DNA of 64,000 nt, from contig NZ_JAIBOA010000033.1 in NCBI RefSeq assembly GCF_019458805.1, positions 1-64,000 of the forward strand, read 5' to 3'. The first letter of the stretch is position 1. Each line of letters opens with the position of its first letter. The DNA comes from Actinomadura parmotrematis (lineage in GTDB: Bacteria > Actinomycetota > Actinomycetes > Streptosporangiales > Streptosporangiaceae). This document shows, one piece after another, positions 49,051 to 58,331 of the stretch. The notes below the pieces were generated by a model. That model ran no database searches, was not told the DNA's origin, and worked only from the letters and a program-made list of their open reading frames with translations. Both the position numbers and the translations under genes were made by a program.

Positions 49051-50274
49051 ATGGGGACCACATCGCGCCAGCGCCACGCCGAGCCCGCCCCGGGCGAGGA
49101 CGAGCGGCCCGCGCCGCGCCGGAGCCGGCGCCGCCGCGTCCTGATCTGGACGGCGGCGGCGTCCGCGGCGGTGCTCGCCGCCGGCGCGCTCGCCGCGGGC
49201 GGCTTCTACTGGCGCCTCGACCACAACATCCGCCACGAGGACACCGACCGCCTCATCGGGTCGGGCCGGCCGCCGAAGCTGAACGCCGCGCTCAACATCC
49301 TGCTGCTCGGCACCGACGACCGGTCCGGCGCGAACGCCGCCTACGGGCCGGGGATGACCAAGGAGCCGCCGCGCTCCGACACGATGATCCTGCTGCACCT
49401 GTCGCCGGGCGGCGACCGCGCGATCGGGGCGAGCCTGCCCCGCGACCTGATGGTCCCGATCCCCTCCTGCACGCGCGCGGACGGGACGCGGACCGGGGCC
49501 GTGGCGGCGGGCATGCTGAACTCCTCCTTCACCCTCGGCGGCGCGTCCTGCACGGTGAAGACGGTCGAGGGCTTCGCCCACGTCAAGATCGACCATTTCA
49601 TGCAGGTCGACTTCACCAGCTTCAAGAACGTCACGACCGCCGTCGGCGGCGTCGAGGTCTGCCTGCCGCGGGCGGTGGACGACCGGGACTCCAAGCTGCG
49701 CCTCGGCAAGGGGCGCCACGTCATCGAGGGCGAGACCGCCCTCGCCTACGTCCGCAACCGGCACGGGCTCGGCGACGGGTCGGACCTGCAGCGGATCCGG
49801 CGGCAGCAGCAGTTCATGGCCTCGCTCGCCCGCAAGGTGCTGAGCGCCGGGACGCTCACCGACCCGACGAGGCTGCTGCCGCTCGCCGAGGCGGGGACGA
49901 AGTCGCTGACCACCGACGACGGGCTGACCGTGACCGGCATGGTGAGGATCGCGCAGGGGATGCGCGACCTCACCGCGGGCGGCCTGCGGTTCGTGACCGT
50001 GCCGACCGGCGCCTACGCGCCCGACCACAACCGGGTCGCGCTGAGCGAGCCCGCCGCCGGGCGCTTCTTCGACGCCGTCCGCGCCGACCGGACGCTGCCG
50101 GGCGCGTCCGCGAGCCCGTCCGCCGGCCCGCCGGCCGGCCGCCGCGTCCAGGCCAAGGCCGGAAAGGCCAAGGCGAAGACCGGAGTGAAGACGATCCCGC
50201 AGCAGCCGGACGAGGTCGGCGCCGGCGACGACGCGTGCGCGCCCGCCGGCCGGAAACCGGACGCGCACGCCTAG
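49051..50274 (+). CDS. LytR-CpsA-Psr (LCP) family cell-wall glycopolymer ligase
   Basis: 407 residues. A basic cytoplasmic start and one TM helix (VLIWTAAASAAVLAAGALAA) lead to the LCP catalytic domain, which attaches undecaprenyl-linked polymers to peptidoglycan outside the cell. Family residues are LLLGTDDRSGANAAYGPGM, PRSDTMILLHL, GASLPRDLMVPIP (conserved Arg/Asp) and YVRNRHGLGDGSDLQRIRRQ. The C-terminal ~60 residues are a disordered Ala/Lys/Pro tail. Stands alone. Confidence 0.94.
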   Translation: MGTTSRQRHAEPAPGEDERPAPRRSRRRRVLIWTAAASAAVLAAGALAAGGFYWRLDHNIRHEDTDRLIGSGRPPKLNAALNILLLGTDDRSGANAAYGPGMTKEPPRSDTMILLHLSPGGDRAIGASLPRDLMVPIPSCTRADGTRTGAVAAGMLNSSFTLGGASCTVKTVEGFAHVKIDHFMQVDFTSFKNVTTAVGGVEVCLPRAVDDRDSKLRLGKGRHVIEGETALAYVRNRHGLGDGSDLQRIRRQQQFMASLARKVLSAGTLTDPTRLLPLAEAGTKSLTTDDGLTVTGMVRIAQGMRDLTAGGLRFVTVPTGAYAPDHNRVALSEPAAGRFFDAVRADRTLPGASASPSAGPPAGRRVQAKAGKAKAKTGVKTIPQQPDEVGAGDDACAPAGRKPDAHA

Positions 50275-50346
50275 ACCGGCAACCGCGGGCCGCTCCGCGG
50301 CGTCTCACCGGTGATGGGCGAGTGGAGGCGGCGGCGCGGGACCGCG

Positions 50347-50658
50347 ATGGACGACGCCGTCGACCGGCGTCCCGAGCTGCGGCTCGGTGTCCGGCTCGCC
50401 GAGGTCGAGGCGCTGTACGCCGCCGCGCTCACCGCCGGCGGCGACGCCGACGAGCGGCGGCTCTGCGCGGAGCTGGCGGCGGCCGCCGCGGCGCTCGCGG
50501 CGTCGGCGAGGGCGGCGGCGCGCGGCCGTCCCGAACCGCGCCCGGCCCCGGCGCGGCGGGCGGCGCCGCGCCACCGCACCCGCCTGGAGCGCCGGCTGTC
50601 CGCCGCCGAGCGGACCGCCGACCGGATCGTCGCCCGCGCCCGGCGCGGCCCCGGCTGA
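50347..50658 (+). CDS. Small Ala/Arg-rich hypothetical protein
   Basis: 103 residues from the ATG at 50347. The strong GC preference at third positions supports coding. The protein is helical (PELRLGVRLAEVEALYAAAL, RRLCAELAAAAAALAASARA) with a basic C-terminus (RRLSAAERTADRIVARARRG). No family recognised and the ribosome site is poor, so this is a moderate call. Confidence 0.45.
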   Translation: MDDAVDRRPELRLGVRLAEVEALYAAALTAGGDADERRLCAELAAAAAALAASARAAARGRPEPRPAPARRAAPRHRTRLERRLSAAERTADRIVARARRGPG

Positions 50659-50710
50659 GGGATGCGGGAGGCCCGTGGGGCAGCGCCGCGCGGCGGGGCG
50701 CCGTGCGAGC

Positions 50711-51436
50711 ATGGCGGGCGTGGACGGGACGGGGCCGCATTTCACCATCGGCGACGGGTACGCGTGCTACGAGGGCGCGGTGACCGCCGGGTCCGTCCAC
50801 CGGCACGCCGCCTTCCAGGTGGCCGTCGGCGTCCGCGGCGAGGCCGGCGCGGACGACGCGGCCGGGACGCGCCATCGCGGCGCGGCGCTGATCGTGCCGC
50901 CGATGGCCGCGCACCGGCTCCTCCCTGCGCGCGCGCTGCGCGTGTTCTTCGTCGAGCCGCACTGCGCGTTCGCCGACCGGCTGCGCCCGCTCTGCGGGGA
51001 CGGCGTCACCCCGGCCCCCGGCCTCGGCGGCCTCCGCGAGGAGGACGTCCGGGCCGCCGGCGCCCGCCCGTCGGGCGAGCTCGACGGGCGGCTGCTGGCC
51101 GCCATGCGGGCGCTGGCGGACGGGCCGGTGCCGCTGGCCGCGCTCGCCGCCGACGTCGGCCTGTCCCCCCAACGGCTGCGCGCGCTGGCTCGGGCGGAAC
51201 TCGGCATGCCGCTGGCGCGCTGGCGCGTCTGGCGGCGCCTCGCCGCCGCTGCCGACGCGATGCGCGCGGGGCGGCCGCTCGGCGACGCCGCTCTCGCGGG
51301 CGGCTTCGCCGACCAGGCCCACTTCACCCGGGAGATGCGGCGGATGATGGGGATCACGCCCGCCGAGGTCGCCCGGATGCTGCGCGCGTCAGCCGCGGCG
51401 CGCGGTGTAGACGGAGATGGAGCCGTTGACCGTTGA
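50711..51436 (+). CDS. AraC-family transcriptional regulator
   Basis: 241 residues. An N-terminal cupin-like sensing domain (GSVHRHAAFQVAVGVRGEAG, GAALIVPPMAAHRLLPARAL) and a C-terminal double HTH (ALAADVGLSPQRLRALARAE, LGDAALAGGFADQAHFTREM, RRMMGITPAEV). The sequence ...GFADQAHFTREMRRMMG matches the AraC signature. Its 3' end overlaps the convergent methyltransferase gene by 48 bp, so the last ~15 residues may not be conserved. Confidence 0.9.
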   Translation: MAGVDGTGPHFTIGDGYACYEGAVTAGSVHRHAAFQVAVGVRGEAGADDAAGTRHRGAALIVPPMAAHRLLPARALRVFFVEPHCAFADRLRPLCGDGVTPAPGLGGLREEDVRAAGARPSGELDGRLLAAMRALADGPVPLAALAADVGLSPQRLRALARAELGMPLARWRVWRRLAAAADAMRAGRPLGDAALAGGFADQAHFTREMRRMMGITPAEVARMLRASAAARGVDGDGAVDR

Positions 51437-52036
51437 CACCGCCGCGGTCTCCCGCACCCCGCGGAACCCCGCGTCCGCGATGAGGCCCGGCAGCCTCCCC
51501 TCGGCGTTGAACCGCGTGTTCTCGCGGCCGTCCGCGAGCTGCACCACGCGGAACGCCAGCCGCATCGCCGGGGTGCGCTGCCGCCCGAAGTCGGCGATGA
51601 CGAGCTTGCCGCCGGGCCGCAGCGTCGCGTGCATCGCGTCCAGGATCGCCCGCTTCATCGGGACGGGGCACTGGTGCAGGACGAGGCTGGACACGACGGT
51701 GTCGGCGGTCCCGGCGCCGACGACGTCCGCCAGCGCGTCGCCGAGTCCGGCGCGCCACTCCACGCCGCCGGCGCCCGGCTTGCGGCGGGCCAGGGCGAGC
51801 ATCTGCGGGTCGGGGTCGACGCCGACCACGCGGGCGTCCGGCTCGATCCCATGCAGCAGCAGGGCGAGCGTCCCGGTGCCGCAGCCGACGTCGACGACGA
51901 CGTCGCCGGGCCGCACCGCCGCGTGCATGGCGAGCGTGCTCCGCCACAGCCGCTCCCGCGACAGGGCGACCACGGAGTCGTAGAGGCGGGGGAGGCCGAA
52001 GCGGCCGAGGGCGGGGGTGAAGGTCTGCTCGGTCAT
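51389..52036 (-). CDS. Class I SAM-dependent methyltransferase
   Basis: 215 residues. Motif I VVVDVGCGTGTLALLLH (~residue 48), the acidic loop VVGVDPDPQML, motif II TVVSSLVLHQCP, and LRPGGKLVIADFG. The closest general type is UbiE-like methyltransferases. Convergent with and overlapping the AraC gene. Acceptor unknown. Confidence 0.88.
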   Translation of the reverse strand: MTEQTFTPALGRFGLPRLYDSVVALSRERLWRSTLAMHAAVRPGDVVVDVGCGTGTLALLLHGIEPDARVVGVDPDPQMLALARRKPGAGGVEWRAGLGDALADVVGAGTADTVVSSLVLHQCPVPMKRAILDAMHATLRPGGKLVIADFGRQRTPAMRLAFRVVQLADGRENTRFNAEGRLPGLIADAGFRGVRETAAVSTVNGSISVYTARRG

Positions 52037-52086
52037 GGCGGCAGTGTCGTCCGCCGCGCCCCGCCCGGTCTTGAACGAACCGCTCG

Positions 52087-52710
52087 TCAGGCGGGGCCGA
52101 GGGGCAGGCGGACGGGCGGCGGGAGCGGCGCCGGGGCGGGGTCGGCGCGGAAGGACTGGAGGATCAGGGCGGCGAAGCGCCGCGAGGCCGCCGCCCTGAT
52201 CTCGGGCGTCTCGGCCCGGATGCCGCCGTTGGCCATCAGCGCGAGGACGACGTCCTCCAGGACGAGGTCGGCGCGCAGGCCGCCGGCGTCCTTGGCGCGG
52301 CGGAGGAGTTCCAGCATCAGGCGGAGGGAGCGCTCGCGGTCGGCGGCGGGCGCGGCCTCCGGCGGGAGCCGCGCCACGGCCGCGCGGGCCGCGTCCCGGT
52401 CGAGGGCGCGCACCTCCAGGAGCCTTTCGATGGCGCGGCGGAACCCCTGCCAGGCGTCGGGGTCGGCGAGGCCCTCCTCGACGATCGTCGAGCAGAAGTC
52501 GGTCCGCCCGGCGAGCGCCTCGGTGAGGAGCGCCTCCTTGGTCGGGAAGTGCCGGTAGACCGTCGCCGGGCCGACCTCGGCGCGCCGCGCGATCTCGCGG
52601 ACCGGCACGTCCGGGCCCTCGGCGGCGAACGCGGCGCGGGCGACGGCGAGGATGCGCTCGCGGTTGTCCCGGGCGTCCGAGCGCGGCCGCCGTCTCACTT
52701 GCGCCGTCAC
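52087..52710 (-). CDS. TetR-family regulator
   Basis: 207 residues from the GTG at 52710. An ATG at 52761 is also in frame but would lie on top of the divergent start codon. HTH: RERILAVARAAFAAEGPDVP, VREIARRAEVGPATVYRHFP, TKEALLTEAL. The C-terminus has the SBI-like helical domain of this TetR subgroup (EGLADPDAWQGFRRAIERLL). It is divergent from a quinone oxidoreductase, a very common repressor/target pair in actinomycetes. Confidence 0.9.
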   Translation of the reverse strand: MTAQVRRRPRSDARDNRERILAVARAAFAAEGPDVPVREIARRAEVGPATVYRHFPTKEALLTEALAGRTDFCSTIVEEGLADPDAWQGFRRAIERLLEVRALDRDAARAAVARLPPEAAPAADRERSLRLMLELLRRAKDAGGLRADLVLEDVVLALMANGGIRAETPEIRAAASRRFAALILQSFRADPAPAPLPPPVRLPLGPA

Positions 52711-52759
52711 GCCTCTCACTTTAGGCGACCGGGCGGGGCGTCCCGTTACGGTCCGGGAC

Positions 52760-53698
52760 ATGAGAGCCGTTCAGTTCAGCGAGTACGGGCCGCCCGCGGT
52801 GGTGGGGGTCGCCGATGCCGAGGAGCCGCACGCGGGACCCGGGGAGATCCGCGTCGCCGTGCGGGCGTCCGGGGTGTCCACCGGGGAGACCCGCCTGCGG
52901 TCGGGGGCGTGGCGCGACCTCGTGCCGGTGGCGTTCCCCTACCGGACCGGGTTCGACGCCGCCGGTGCGGTGGACGAGGTCGGCGCCGGCGTCACCGGCG
53001 TCGCGCTCGGCGACGCGGTGTTCGGCGTGGTCGACATGGCCGCGCGGGGCGCCAACGCCGACCATGCCGTCCTGGTTGCGTGGGCGCCGAAGCCCGCCGC
53101 GTGGAGCTGGGCGGAGGCGGGCGGGGCGGCGGGCGGCGCCGAGACCGCCACCCGCGTCCTCGACCGGCTCGGCGTGCGCGCCGGTCAGACCGTCCTGGTG
53201 CAGGGCGCGGCCGGCGCGACGGGCACGGTCGCCGTGCAGTTCGCCGCCGCGCGTGGCGCCACCGTCATCGGGACGGCGAGCGAGCGCAACCACGACGTCC
53301 TCCGCTCCCTCGGCGCCGAGCCGACGACGTACGGGGCGGGCCTGGTCGAGCGGGTCCGGGCGCTGGCGCCGGGCGGGGTGGACGCGGTGCTCGACTGCGC
53401 CGGCGGCGCCCTGCCCGACCTGATCGCCGTCGCGGGCTCCCCCGAGCGCGTCGTCACGATCGCCGACTTCGCGGCGGCGTCCCACGGCGTGCACCTGTCG
53501 CGCGGGGCGCCCGTCGGCGCCGACGACCCGGGCGCCGAACCCCTCGCCCTGCACGGCCTCGCGGCCGCCGTGGCGCTGGCCGACCAGGGCCGCCTGCGGA
53601 TACCGGTCGCGGCGGCGTTCCCGCTCGCCGACGTCGCCGCCGCCCACGAGCTGAGCGGGTCCCGGCACGCCCCTGGCAGGATCGTGCTCCTGCACTGA
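52760..53698 (+). CDS. NADPH:quinone oxidoreductase-like zinc-free medium-chain dehydrogenase
   Basis: 312 residues from the ATG at 52760. Features are the N-terminal GroES-like domain (MRAVQFSEYGPPAVVGV, FPYRTGFDAAGAVDEVGAGV) and the Rossmann nucleotide site TVLVQGAAGATGTVAVQFAA (~residue 152). The zinc-ligand cysteines of alcohol dehydrogenases are absent, as expected for quinone reductases. It is probably repressed by the divergent TetR and likely acts on quinones or reactive enones. Confidence 0.9.
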   Translation: MRAVQFSEYGPPAVVGVADAEEPHAGPGEIRVAVRASGVSTGETRLRSGAWRDLVPVAFPYRTGFDAAGAVDEVGAGVTGVALGDAVFGVVDMAARGANADHAVLVAWAPKPAAWSWAEAGGAAGGAETATRVLDRLGVRAGQTVLVQGAAGATGTVAVQFAAARGATVIGTASERNHDVLRSLGAEPTTYGAGLVERVRALAPGGVDAVLDCAGGALPDLIAVAGSPERVVTIADFAAASHGVHLSRGAPVGADDPGAEPLALHGLAAAVALADQGRLRIPVAAAFPLADVAAAHELSGSRHAPGRIVLLH

Positions 53699-53702
53699 GG
53701 CG

Positions 53703-54362
53703 TCACGCGCCGCGCGGGGCGACGAGGCCGGACTCGTAGGCGAGGACCACGAGCTGGGCGCGGTCGCGAGCGGCCAGCTTGGTCATCGCGCGGCTGACGT
53801 GCGTCTTCGCGGTGTGCGGGCTGATCACCATGTGGGCGGCGATCTCGTCGTTGGACAGGCCGCGCGCCACCAGCGCGGTGACCTCGCGCTCGCGGTTGGT
53901 CAGCGCGTCCAGCCCGGCGGGCGCGGGCGCGGGGCGGCGCGCGACGTACTCGGCGATCAGCCGGCGGGTGATCGCCGGGGAGAGCAGCGCGTCGCCGCGC
54001 GCCGCGGCCCGCACGCCCTGCAGCAGGTCGGCGGGCTCGGTGTCCTTCACCAGGAAGCCGCAGGCGCCCGCCCGCAGCGCCTGGAAGACGTACTCGTCGA
54101 GGCCGTAGTTGGTGAGGACGACCACGTGCACGCCGGCCAGCCGCTCGTCGGCGGCGATCAGCCGGGTCGCCTCGATGCCGTCCATGACCGGCATCTGCAC
54201 GTCGACGAGCACGACGTCCGGCCGGTGCTCGCGGACGAGCGCGACGCCCTGCTCGCCGTTCGCGGCCTCCGCCACCACCTCGATGTCGTCCTCGATCTCC
54301 AGCAGGGCGCGGAAGCCGCCCCGGATGAGCGCCTGGTCGTCGACCAGCACCACCCGGATCAC
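53703..54362 (-). CDS. NarL/FixJ-type response regulator
   Basis: 219 residues. The receiver domain has the phospho-acceptor D54 (VVLVDVQMPVMDG), acidic pair D8/D9 and a conserved Lys in FLVKDTEPA. The C-terminal LuxR-type HTH is LTNREREVTALVARGLSNDE, IAAHMVISPHTAKTHVSRAM. It overlaps the histidine kinase gene by 4 nt and forms a two-component system with it. The divergent DHA2 exporter (55666) is a plausible target. Confidence 0.95.
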   Translation of the reverse strand: MIRVVLVDDQALIRGGFRALLEIEDDIEVVAEAANGEQGVALVREHRPDVVLVDVQMPVMDGIEATRLIAADERLAGVHVVVLTNYGLDEYVFQALRAGACGFLVKDTEPADLLQGVRAAARGDALLSPAITRRLIAEYVARRPAPAPAGLDALTNREREVTALVARGLSNDEIAAHMVISPHTAKTHVSRAMTKLAARDRAQLVVLAYESGLVAPRGA

Positions 54363-55501
54363 CGCGTCCCGCCGAGGGGCAGCTCGGCGCGGACGGTGAA
54401 GCCGCCCCCGGCGCGGGGCTCGGCGCGCAGCCGGCCGCCGAGCGCGGCGACGCGCTCGCGCATGCCGAGCAGGCCCGTGCCGGGCACCGGCGGCGCCGCC
54501 GGGTCGGCCTTGCCGTCGTCGTCGACCTGCACGACCAGCTCCGCGTCGGCGTAGGCGACGCGGACGGCCGCGGCGGCGCCGCCCGCGTGCCGGGAGGCGT
54601 TGGTGAGCGCCTCCTGCACGATCCGGTACGCGGCCCGGTCCACCTCGGCGGGCAGCTCCCGCCGCGTCCCGCGGACCTCCAGGGTGGTCGGCAGCCCGGC
54701 CGAGCCGGCCCGCCGGACCAGGTCGTCCAGCCGGTCGAGGCCGCTGGCGGGGGCCGCGCCGTCCGGGTCGCCGGCGTCGCGCAGCACCTCCAGGGTGGCG
54801 CGGAGCTCGCGCATCGCGTCACCGCCGGCCTCCTGGATGGCCAGCAGCGCGGGCGGGACCTCCTCGCCGCGCCGCCGCGCCAGGTGGACGGCGACCCCGG
54901 CCTGCACCTTGATGACCGAGATGCTGTGGGTGAGGGAGTCGTGCAGCTCGCGGGCGATGCGCAGCCGCTCCTCGCCCGCGCGGCGGAGCGCGGCCTCCTC
55001 GCGAGTGCGCTCGGCCTCGGCGGCGCGCCGCTCGGCCTCCTCCAGGTAGGCGCGCCGGTGCCGGGCCACCGTCGCCGCCACGGCGGCCGCGACGAACCAG
55101 CCGACCAGCAGCGAGACGCTCTGCAGCCGCCCGCCGAACGCCCCCGTCCCGGGCAGGTCCACCAGCAGGCCGGCGCCGAGGAAGACCGCGCCCGCCACCG
55201 CGGGCGCCACCCGGTACCCGGCGTGGACGGCGACGAACACCGACACCAGCACCGGGAAGGCGACCGGCGGCCCGAGCCGGACGTGTGCGGCGACCGCGAG
55301 CATGCAGGCCGTGCTGACGGCCAGCGCCACCAGCGGCGCCCGCCGCAGGACGGCGAGGGCGAGCGCGCCGGTCAGGACGCCCGCGAAGTCCAGCGGCCCC
55401 GCGCCCGGCGCGAGCGCCACGAAGACCGCCAGCAGGACGGCCATCACCGCGGCGAGCGCGCCGTCACCGGCGAACGGCCGCGACCGCTCCAACAACCCCA
55501 T
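54359..55501 (-). CDS. Sensor histidine kinase (HisKA_3 type)
   Basis: 380 residues. About six hydrophobic segments fill residues 15-145, with no sizeable extracellular domain. A coiled linker (YLEEAERRAAEAERTREEAA) follows, and then the dimerisation/phospho-acceptor helix RIARELHDSLTHSISVIKVQ with H187. The HATPase_c domain has IVQEALTNASRHAGG and GTGLLGMRERVAALGGRL. It is the DesK/NarX-like architecture common in actinomycetes, where the signal is usually sensed in the membrane. Confidence 0.95.
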   Translation of the reverse strand: MGLLERSRPFAGDGALAAVMAVLLAVFVALAPGAGPLDFAGVLTGALALAVLRRAPLVALAVSTACMLAVAAHVRLGPPVAFPVLVSVFVAVHAGYRVAPAVAGAVFLGAGLLVDLPGTGAFGGRLQSVSLLVGWFVAAAVAATVARHRRAYLEEAERRAAEAERTREEAALRRAGEERLRIARELHDSLTHSISVIKVQAGVAVHLARRRGEEVPPALLAIQEAGGDAMRELRATLEVLRDAGDPDGAAPASGLDRLDDLVRRAGSAGLPTTLEVRGTRRELPAEVDRAAYRIVQEALTNASRHAGGAAAAVRVAYADAELVVQVDDDGKADPAAPPVPGTGLLGMRERVAALGGRLRAEPRAGGGFTVRAELPLGGTR

Positions 55502-55545
55502 TCCTGGAGATTAGGGTCTTCCGCTCCGCGGATCTTCGGCGTCAA

Positions 55546-55560
55546 GGCGGAGATTCCGCC
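55546..55560. promoter_or_regulatory. Small inverted repeat between kinase and exporter genes
   Basis: GGCGGA-GAT-TCCGCC, a perfect 6-bp inverted repeat in the 164-bp region between the two-component operon and the DHA2 transporter gene. Possible operator, but short and GC-rich. Confidence 0.3.
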
Positions 55561-55665
55561 TACTCCCTGCGTTGTAGACGGGCCGGATCCGATCCACCGG
55601 TACCGCTTCAAGGAGCCTTCCCCGGCGCGACGACCCGCGGCCGTCCGGCGCGCACGATCTCCGGT

Positions 55666-57144
55666 ATGCAAACGAACGGAAGGCCGCCGGGTGGCGGCGA
55701 GAGCAAGGCGGCGGACGTCCGGCCGGGGCTCACCCTGGCCACGGTCGCCCTCGTGCAGTTCATGGTGTCGCTGGACCTGTCGGTCGTGAACGTCGGGCTG
55801 CCGCGCATCGGCGCCGGTCTCGGCTTCGCCCCGCTCGGCCTCACCTGGGTCGTCCACGCCTACGCGCTCGCCTTCGGCGGGCTGCTGCTGCTCGGCGGCA
55901 AGGCCGCCGACCGGTACGGGCGGCGGCGCGTCCTGCTCCTCGGGCTCGGCCTGTTCGGGGCCGCGTCCCTCGCGGGCGGCCTCGCGCAGGCGCCCGGCCA
56001 GCTCGTCGCCGCCCGCGCCGCGCAGGGCGCCGGCGCCGCCGCGCTCGCGCCCGCCGCGCTGGCCCTGCTGACGGCGGCGTTCCCCGAGGGCCGCGCCCGC
56101 GTCCGGGCCTTCGGGATCTGGAGCGCGACGAACGCCGCGGGCGGCGCCCTCGGCGTCCTCATCGGCGGCGTCCTCACCCAGTACGCCGGCTGGCGGTGGG
56201 TGATGTTCGTGAACGCGCCGATGGCCGCCGCCGCGCTCGCCCTGGCCTGGCGCGGCGCCCCCGCCGGGCGCCCGGCCGCCCGCGCGGGCCGCCCGGACGT
56301 CCTCGGCGCCGCGCTCGCCACGGCGGGCGTCGCCCTGCTGGTGTTCGGCGTCGTCCGCACCGACCGGCACCCGTGGGGGTCGGCGGCCACGCTCGGGACG
56401 CTGGCGGCCGCCGCCGCGCTGCTCGCGGCGTTCGTCCTCGTCGAGCGGACCACCCGCCGCGAGCCGCTGCTCCGGCTCGGCCTGCTCGCCAACCGCTCGG
56501 TCGCGGGCGTGAACGCCTTCTACCTGCTGTTCGGCGCGGCGATGGCGTCGTCGTTCTACTTCATGTCCCTCTACCTGCAGCAGGTCCTCGGGCACGGGGC
56601 GGCGCTGACCGGCGCCATGTTCGTGCCGTTCACGCTCGGCGTCGTGGCCGGCTCGGTGCTCGCCGTCCGGCTCGGCTACCGGCTCGCGCCGCGGACGCTC
56701 CTCGTGGCGGGCGGGCTGCTCACCGCGGCCGGGTTCGCCTGGTTCGGGCTGATCAGCGCGGACGGCTCGTTCGCCGCCGACGTCCTCTGGCCCTCGCTGG
56801 TCACGAGCGTCGGGTTCGGGCTCTGCCTCGGGCCGGCGGTGTCGGTCGCCACCGCCGGCGTCGCGCCCGGCGAGACCGGCACCGCGTCGGCGCTGCTGAA
56901 CAGCTCGCGGCAGATCGGCGCCTCGATCGGGCTCGCCGCGCTCGGCACCGCCGCGCACGACCGCACCGGCCCGATCGTCACGCCGCAGACGCTGAACGAC
57001 GGGTACGCGCTCGGGTTCACCCTCGGTGCGGTGCTCCTCGCGGCCGCCGCGCTCGTCGCCCTCGCCGTCCTGCGCCGGGTGGTCCCGCCGTCCCCGGCGG
57101 CGGCCGCTCCCGCCCGGGTCGCGCGGAAGGACGCGCCGGCATGA
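55666..57144 (+). CDS. DHA2-family (EmrB/QacA) MFS exporter
   Basis: 492 residues with about 14 TM helices. Family motifs are LVQFMVSLDLSVVNVGLPRI in TM1, LGGKAADRYGRRRVLLLGL in the loop between TM2 and TM3, and ARAAQGAGAAALAPAALALL in TM4. It exports drugs or toxic metabolites by proton antiport. A cupin gene overlaps its end by 4 nt, and the two-component system is divergent. Confidence 0.93.
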   Translation: MQTNGRPPGGGESKAADVRPGLTLATVALVQFMVSLDLSVVNVGLPRIGAGLGFAPLGLTWVVHAYALAFGGLLLLGGKAADRYGRRRVLLLGLGLFGAASLAGGLAQAPGQLVAARAAQGAGAAALAPAALALLTAAFPEGRARVRAFGIWSATNAAGGALGVLIGGVLTQYAGWRWVMFVNAPMAAAALALAWRGAPAGRPAARAGRPDVLGAALATAGVALLVFGVVRTDRHPWGSAATLGTLAAAAALLAAFVLVERTTRREPLLRLGLLANRSVAGVNAFYLLFGAAMASSFYFMSLYLQQVLGHGAALTGAMFVPFTLGVVAGSVLAVRLGYRLAPRTLLVAGGLLTAAGFAWFGLISADGSFAADVLWPSLVTSVGFGLCLGPAVSVATAGVAPGETGTASALLNSSRQIGASIGLAALGTAAHDRTGPIVTPQTLNDGYALGFTLGAVLLAAAALVALAVLRRVVPPSPAAAAPARVARKDAPA

Positions 57145-57527
57145 CCGTCACGCCGATCGACCTGTTCGCCTCGTCCATCCACCTGCGGCAGGGCGGCGCG
57201 ATCCACGCCGGGCGGGGGGCCGCCGGGGGCGGGTGGCGGCTCACCGCCGTCCACGCCAAGAGCGACGCCGACGTCCACGCGGGACGGTGGGCGGTCCACG
57301 CGGAGGCCGAGGAGGTGGTGTCCTGCCTCATCGGCAAGATCCGCCTCGTCCTCGGGCCGGAGCGGCCGGGCGGGCCGGCGGAGGAGATCCGGCTGCCCGC
57401 CGGGACGGCGGCCATCGTCCCGCGCGGGCGGCGGCACCGCGTCGAGCTGGACGTCCCGAGCAGCGTCCTCACCGTCACCCTGCCGGGCGGGGGGCTGGAG
57501 GAACGGGCCGGCGCCGGGGCAGAATAG
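57141..57527 (+). CDS. Cupin-domain protein
   Basis: 128 residues. The conserved cupin segments are weak but visible: AEEVVSCLIGKIRLVLG and the second motif PAGTAAIVPRGRRHRVELD, with an HRV histidine. The first-motif metal ligands are not clearly present, so metal binding is uncertain. Start overlaps the exporter stop by 4 nt, indicating co-expression. Confidence 0.72.
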   Translation: MTVTPIDLFASSIHLRQGGAIHAGRGAAGGGWRLTAVHAKSDADVHAGRWAVHAEAEEVVSCLIGKIRLVLGPERPGGPAEEIRLPAGTAAIVPRGRRHRVELDVPSSVLTVTLPGGGLEERAGAGAE

Positions 57528-57532
57528 GCGAC

Positions 57533-57546
57533 CAAGCGATTGCTTG
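57533..57546. promoter_or_regulatory. Palindrome upstream of enoyl-CoA hydratase gene
   Basis: CAAGC-GATT-GCTTG, a perfect 5-bp inverted repeat 30 nt before the start codon. TetR-type repressors of fatty-acid catabolism in actinobacteria often use CAAGC..GCTTG-like sites, so this may link the gene to such control. The binding protein is unknown. Confidence 0.4.
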
Positions 57547-57575
57547 CCCATCGACGAGGAAGAGGGTGCTCGCCC

Positions 57576-58313
57576 ATGCCGCTCGGCATCACCGACGAGG
57601 GGGCCGTCCGCCTGCTGACGTTCCGGCGGCCGGAGCGCGCCAACGCGTTCGACGACGCGCTGTACCGGGACCTGGCCGCGGCGCTCGACGCCGCCGCCGG
57701 GGACGGCTCCGTCTCGGCCGTCGTGCTGACCGGCGAGGGGCGGACGTTCTCGGCGGGCACCGACCTGGAGGAGATGGCCGCCATCGCGCGGGCGCACGCC
57801 GCGGGCGAGGAGGTCGGCGAGGCCGGCAAGGGGTTCGGCGTCCTGATGGACGCCCTCATCGCCTTCCCCAAGCCGCTGCTCGCCGCCGTCAACGGCTCGG
57901 GCGTCGGCCTCGGCCTGACGCTGCTCGCCCACTGCGACCTCGTCCTGGTCGCCGACGGCGCGCGGTTCCAGGCGCCGTTCACCACCATGGGCGTCGCGCC
58001 GGAGGCGGCCAGCAGCTACCTGCTGCCGCTGCTGATGGGCGCCCAGCGGGCGGCGCTCGTCCTGCTCGCCGGGCGGTGGATCCCGGCGGCCGAGCTCGTC
58101 GCGTCGGGCCTCGCGCTGAGCGCGCACCCGGCGGACGAGGTGCTGGCCGCGACGCTGGAGCTGGCCCGCGAGATCGCCGGCAAGCCCCTGGCGTCCCTCG
58201 TCGCGACCAAGCGGCTGATCGCCGCGGGCCGGCGCGAGGCCGTCCTGCGCGCCCGCGAGCGCGAGGACGCCGCCTTCGACGAGCTGCTCGCCCGGGGCCT
58301 CGGTCCCGCCTGA
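57576..58313 (+). CDS. Enoyl-CoA hydratase/isomerase family protein
   Basis: 245 residues from the ATG at 57576. Crotonase fold: TFRRPERANAFDDALYRDLA, oxyanion-hole segments GRTFSAGTDLEEMAAI and AAVNGSGVGLGLTLLAHCDL. Of the two hydratase glutamates, the second position falls in FTTMGVAPEAASSYLLP, where an E is present. The first is not obvious in VNGSGVGLGL, so the reaction (hydratase, isomerase or thioesterase) is uncertain. Confidence 0.88.
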   Translation: MPLGITDEGAVRLLTFRRPERANAFDDALYRDLAAALDAAAGDGSVSAVVLTGEGRTFSAGTDLEEMAAIARAHAAGEEVGEAGKGFGVLMDALIAFPKPLLAAVNGSGVGLGLTLLAHCDLVLVADGARFQAPFTTMGVAPEAASSYLLPLLMGAQRAALVLLAGRWIPAAELVASGLALSAHPADEVLAATLELAREIAGKPLASLVATKRLIAAGRREAVLRAREREDAAFDELLARGLGPA

Positions 58314-58331
58314 GCCCCGGCGGCACGGAGC